Source of the DNA: Mesostigma viride
Lineage: Eukaryota; Streptophyta; Mesostigmatophyceae; Mesostigmatales; Mesostigmataceae
NCBI GenBank assembly: GCA_009746045.1
Contig: RPFO01000165.1
Span: 4,866,692-4,930,691 of the forward strand
DNA: 64,000 nucleotides
Reading direction: 5' to 3'
The notes under the pieces: model-generated
Database searches by the model: none
What the model was told of the DNA's origin: nothing
What the model saw: only the letters and a program-made list of their open reading frames with translations
Shown: piece by piece, positions 59,075 through 64,000 of the stretch
How the letters are laid out: every line of letters starts with the position of its first letter
How positions within the stretch are numbered: the stretch's first letter is position 1
Program-made: the position numbers and the translations under genes

Positions 59075-59779
59075 ATCTAACGCCGCATTGGCGTGTTCCT
59101 GATTCGGCATATCTCTACGATTCCAGCGGCACCGGAACGAGTTCATTCCGACAAGTATCAAGAAAGTTATTGCGTTCTGACTTCCCGGTCGATCGCGCGC
59201 GAGCGTGAGCCGGCTGTTCTTCTAAGTCGTGCGTACATATGTGCCGACGGCATATGGGGTCGACAGTAATTCCTGGGCTGACAGGATTTAGGTGCTGAAC
59301 CTACGACGGTATTGGATTAATACGTCGTACGCAGGAAATAGGAACCTTCACCTGTGGTCTGTTGGTACCGCAGGCTTATAGTCCTGGACTATTGGGTGCA
59401 GACGCAATAATCACTGTGTGGACTGTACTCTGTGGTCACTGTGCCTGTATGGCAGACCTACTGTATAGGATCTGGACGCTGTACAGGTTATTAATACTGT
59501 ACCGGGGTGTTAATACTGAGCAGGCCTACGAGGCTGCTCAGGCCTAGCAAAGCACAGTGAACAAGTATATAAAGAATAGGCCAGTGCCAACTGGTCACAC
59601 ATATCTTGCGAGCCCGCCTCACGTGTGTTGCCTTGACTTGGCAAACTCGTGTCTAAGCCTCAAGTGTCTGAGTGCTGTAACATTATCCAATTTTAACAAA
59701 GCTTCGTTCCAACCACATTCACACAATTGCTGCATTGCAACCATATCCTTATATACATTGCGTTTTAAAAACGTTAACT
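59075..59779 (+). repeat. Element III 3' LTR
   Basis: About 705 bp, closely matches 34845-35556 with small indels; ends GTTAACT and is followed by TTTGC. Confidence 0.92.
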
Positions 59780-59784
59780 TTTGC

Positions 59785-60772
59785 GGCCCGCGCCCCGTTG
59801 CTGGTAGCGGCCCCGGCACTCTGCCGGCCATGCCCCGCCGACGCCCCGGCCCGCTCTACCGCCAGGACCCCAAGGTCTTGGCCGCCCGGCACCGCCTCAA
59901 GCGTAACCGGGACCCGCTGCTGAAACCGGTGCTCAAGCGTAACCGGGGCCCGATGCTGAAACCGCGGTGCTCAAGGCTGCCCTTGTGGAGGCCTACATAT
60001 GCACATGCTCAGGACGCAGAGGCGGCCCAGTGCATCGCGGATGCCAAGGCCTGCCAAGCTCGCAACGAGGGCAAGGACATGTGGTACCACCTCGACCGGC
60101 TCGGCGGCCGGCGGCAGCGCACCCCGGTGGAGCACCCTCAGAGGTGGAGCAGGGGACGGCGCGGCGCTGGTCGAGCAGGGGACGGCGCGGCGCCGGTCAG
60201 CCTTGAGCGGCTTGACCGCTGGGAAGCCCACAATGTTTCCTTGACAGGTGGGGCTCGCACCCCCCCCCGCCGCTTCACCCCAAGACGGCCGCCCGTCTCG
60301 GTGTTGCCGGACCCCCCCCGCCGCCTGCCCCACCCTCATCGGCCGCGGACTACCAAGTCCCCGCCTTGAAGGAGGGCTTCCTTGCCACCAACGACGTCGT
60401 CTGGACACCCCTTCACTTTGGAGGAATTGGACGGCGCCCTTGCTCGCCTGCGGTACCGCCGGTACGACGCGGCGGTCGGTGCCGGCCACCTTTCGGCTGA
60501 GCTGCAGAAGACCTCCGACTTGGCGGTGAGGGAGGCTGCTTCTGCTAGCGTTATGCAATCGTGTTCTGCTCTCTGATGAGCCTCCGCCTGCTGAGAGGCA
60601 GACGGCCATCCGAGTCATGCTGTACAAGAAGGGCTCTGCTGCTAGACCCGGTAACTATCGGGGTGTCTGCCTCCAGAGCGCCGCGCTGATGGTCTTCATG
60701 CGCATGATGCTGCACAGGCTCCGCGCCGCGGTGGACCCGCACCTGGGTGAGTCTCGGATGGGTTTGGGTGGT
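59785..60772 (+). pseudogene. LINE fragment, copy C (linker and N-terminal RT)
   Basis: G+C-rich linker with a conserved-looking HLDRLGGRR block, then RT start: FTLEELDGALARLRYRRYDA, VGAGHLSAELQKTS and a NYRGVCLQSAALMVFMRMML block across two frames. It matches copy B nucleotide for nucleotide over long stretches up to CGGATGGGTTT, where it stops abruptly before the FRPGRN motif. Truncated at 3' and interrupted on its left by Element III. Confidence 0.75.
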
Positions 60773-61490
60773 TTTACCGGATTAGGATACATTTTTTTGT
60801 CTAGGATACATTTGATGCACTGTGCAGTTTTCAGATGTGTTTGAGGGGGTTGATTGCGCCTAACATGCACTTTATTGAAGAAGCAATGAGTTTCCCAAGA
60901 TATACATTATATAAACTAAGACAATTGACCCATGAACGCAATGAGACAACATCAATGAGACAACATATGCCAATTGAAGGCTGCCCGCAACTTTATTCCA
61001 AGCTCATTATTATATGATTCCAAGACCATAATTCTTCCAAGACCGTACATCTTCAAGATATAGCACTACAGACACCCACGCGGCTTCCGCGGTCATCATG
61101 CTCCTCCTCCAAGACAACTCAACCTTACAGGACGTTGGGCCATCATACGTCCGGAATAATTGTCTCACTTATTACATAACCAAACTTTTTGAGGGATCGC
61201 CATGGTTGCATGGTTTCAACACATGCGCCCTGCACTCATGTGCATCAAAGGTGTTGCGTAGTGCCAACTCAGCGTCAAAGAACTGATTCAATAATATTTC
61301 CCGTATGGCCATGAAGGCCCACATGAGTTAAACATGGCCGAGAGTGATTGCATCATCCTTCTTGGCGACATCGGTCTTGACAACGTCGATGGGGAAGACG
61401 GCAGCACCTGCATGTGAACAAAAGAATCCATGAATTGTGGCATCCAAAGGCAACAACATATTAGCATCCCATTGAACACGCAGCCACGCT
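60773..61490. other. Intergenic, no gene seen
   Basis: A+T-richer than its surroundings. No supported ORF or repeat. It probably holds the downstream region of the minus-strand gene to its right. Confidence 0.35.
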
Positions 61491-61740
61491 GACCCGGCCA
61501 TCCAGCCGCCCACGCAGCCACAGAGCCAGCCAGCCACGCAGTGACGCACCCACCCAGCCACACATCCACGCATCCACGCACCCGGCACCCCCCCACTCAC
61601 CCAGCCAGCCACGCAGCCACGCAGCCACGCAGCCACGCAGCCACGCAGCAGCGCAGCCACGCAGCCACGCAGCAGCGCAGCCACGCAGCCACACAGCCAC
61701 GCACCCTCCTTTCCAGCCAAGCAGCCACGCAGTCACACAG

Positions 61741-63962
<2,222 letters not shown>

Positions 63963-64000
63963 TGCGAAACGAAACACCCGGGCACTCTGGGCTGATAGTG

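Larger units (their letters stand above)
34845..59779 (+). mobile_element. Element III: Copia-class LTR retrotransposon with permuted pol (nested host of piggyBac and Element IV)
   Basis: LTRs 34845-35556 and 59075-59779, TSD TTTGC. Plus-strand order: ORF1, Gag, integrase, SH3-like module, protease, RT, RNase H. RT is cut by a piggyBac element (about 40210-43158), and the 3' untranslated region is cut by Element IV (44791-58689). Without insertions it is about 8.1 kb. Several frameshifts make it inactive. The protease again follows the integrase. Confidence 0.9.

Overview
This window reads as nuclear DNA of a eukaryote, most likely a green alga (chlorophyte). The supporting signs are interstitial TTTAGGG telomere-type repeats, introns whose donors read GTGNGN, a kangaroo/PAT-type tyrosine-recombinase retrotransposon of the kind known from Volvox, several Copia-class elements, a piggyBac transposase and very abundant mini- and microsatellites. 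No organellar or bacterial gene organisation is visible. The species cannot be fixed from the sequence.

Left part (1 to about 13 kb). A LINE reverse-transcriptase remnant is followed by one host gene on the minus strand (12177 down to 1816). I assembled it from seven exons with consistent splice phases (524 aa). It is a multi-pass membrane protein whose last exon looks like the C-terminal half of insect-type gustatory receptors / GRL proteins, with a TTYLVVLLTF ending. Its introns are packed with repeats: a 580-bp pure purine tract, an 89-bp minisatellite, TTTAGGG repeats, a 24-bp minisatellite and about 55 copies of TATTCA. A divergent but foldable 5S rRNA gene lies at about 12863-12980.

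Middle and right (14 to 60.8 kb) is a nested transposon graveyard. A broken LINE (14.1-16.15 kb) carries a 344-bp insertion with a 10-bp target duplication. Element I (17122-33815, TSD GTGGG) is a Copia-class LTR retrotransposon split by Element II (22104-29544, TSD GTAGG) and by a 1.7-kb TTAA-flanked element (30092-31810). A 407-bp tandem palindrome unit follows. Element III (34845-59779, TSD TTTGC) is split by a piggyBac element (about 40210-43158) and by Element IV (44791-58689, minus strand, TSD TTACC). Element IV is itself split by a complete PAT-like tyrosine-recombinase retrotransposon (50772-56272). A third LINE copy flanks Element III.

The main discovery candidate is shared by all four LTR elements. 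Reverse transcriptase and RNase H are Copia-like, but the protease lies between integrase and reverse transcriptase (ORF1 - Gag - INT - PR - RT - RH) instead of before integrase. They also share a DT(N/Q)(A/S) protease motif with an ILG-type second signature in three copies, an HGDD reverse-transcriptase box, an SH3/GPY-like module after integrase, LTRs beginning AGTTA (ending TAACT in at least two) rather than TG..CA, and an extra ORF directly after the 5' LTR. This looks like a distinct lineage.

Right edge (61.7-64 kb): a predicted host gene on the minus strand encodes a coiled-coil protein with an uninterrupted polyglutamine run of roughly 200 residues encoded by a giant CAA/CAG array. It continues beyond the window.
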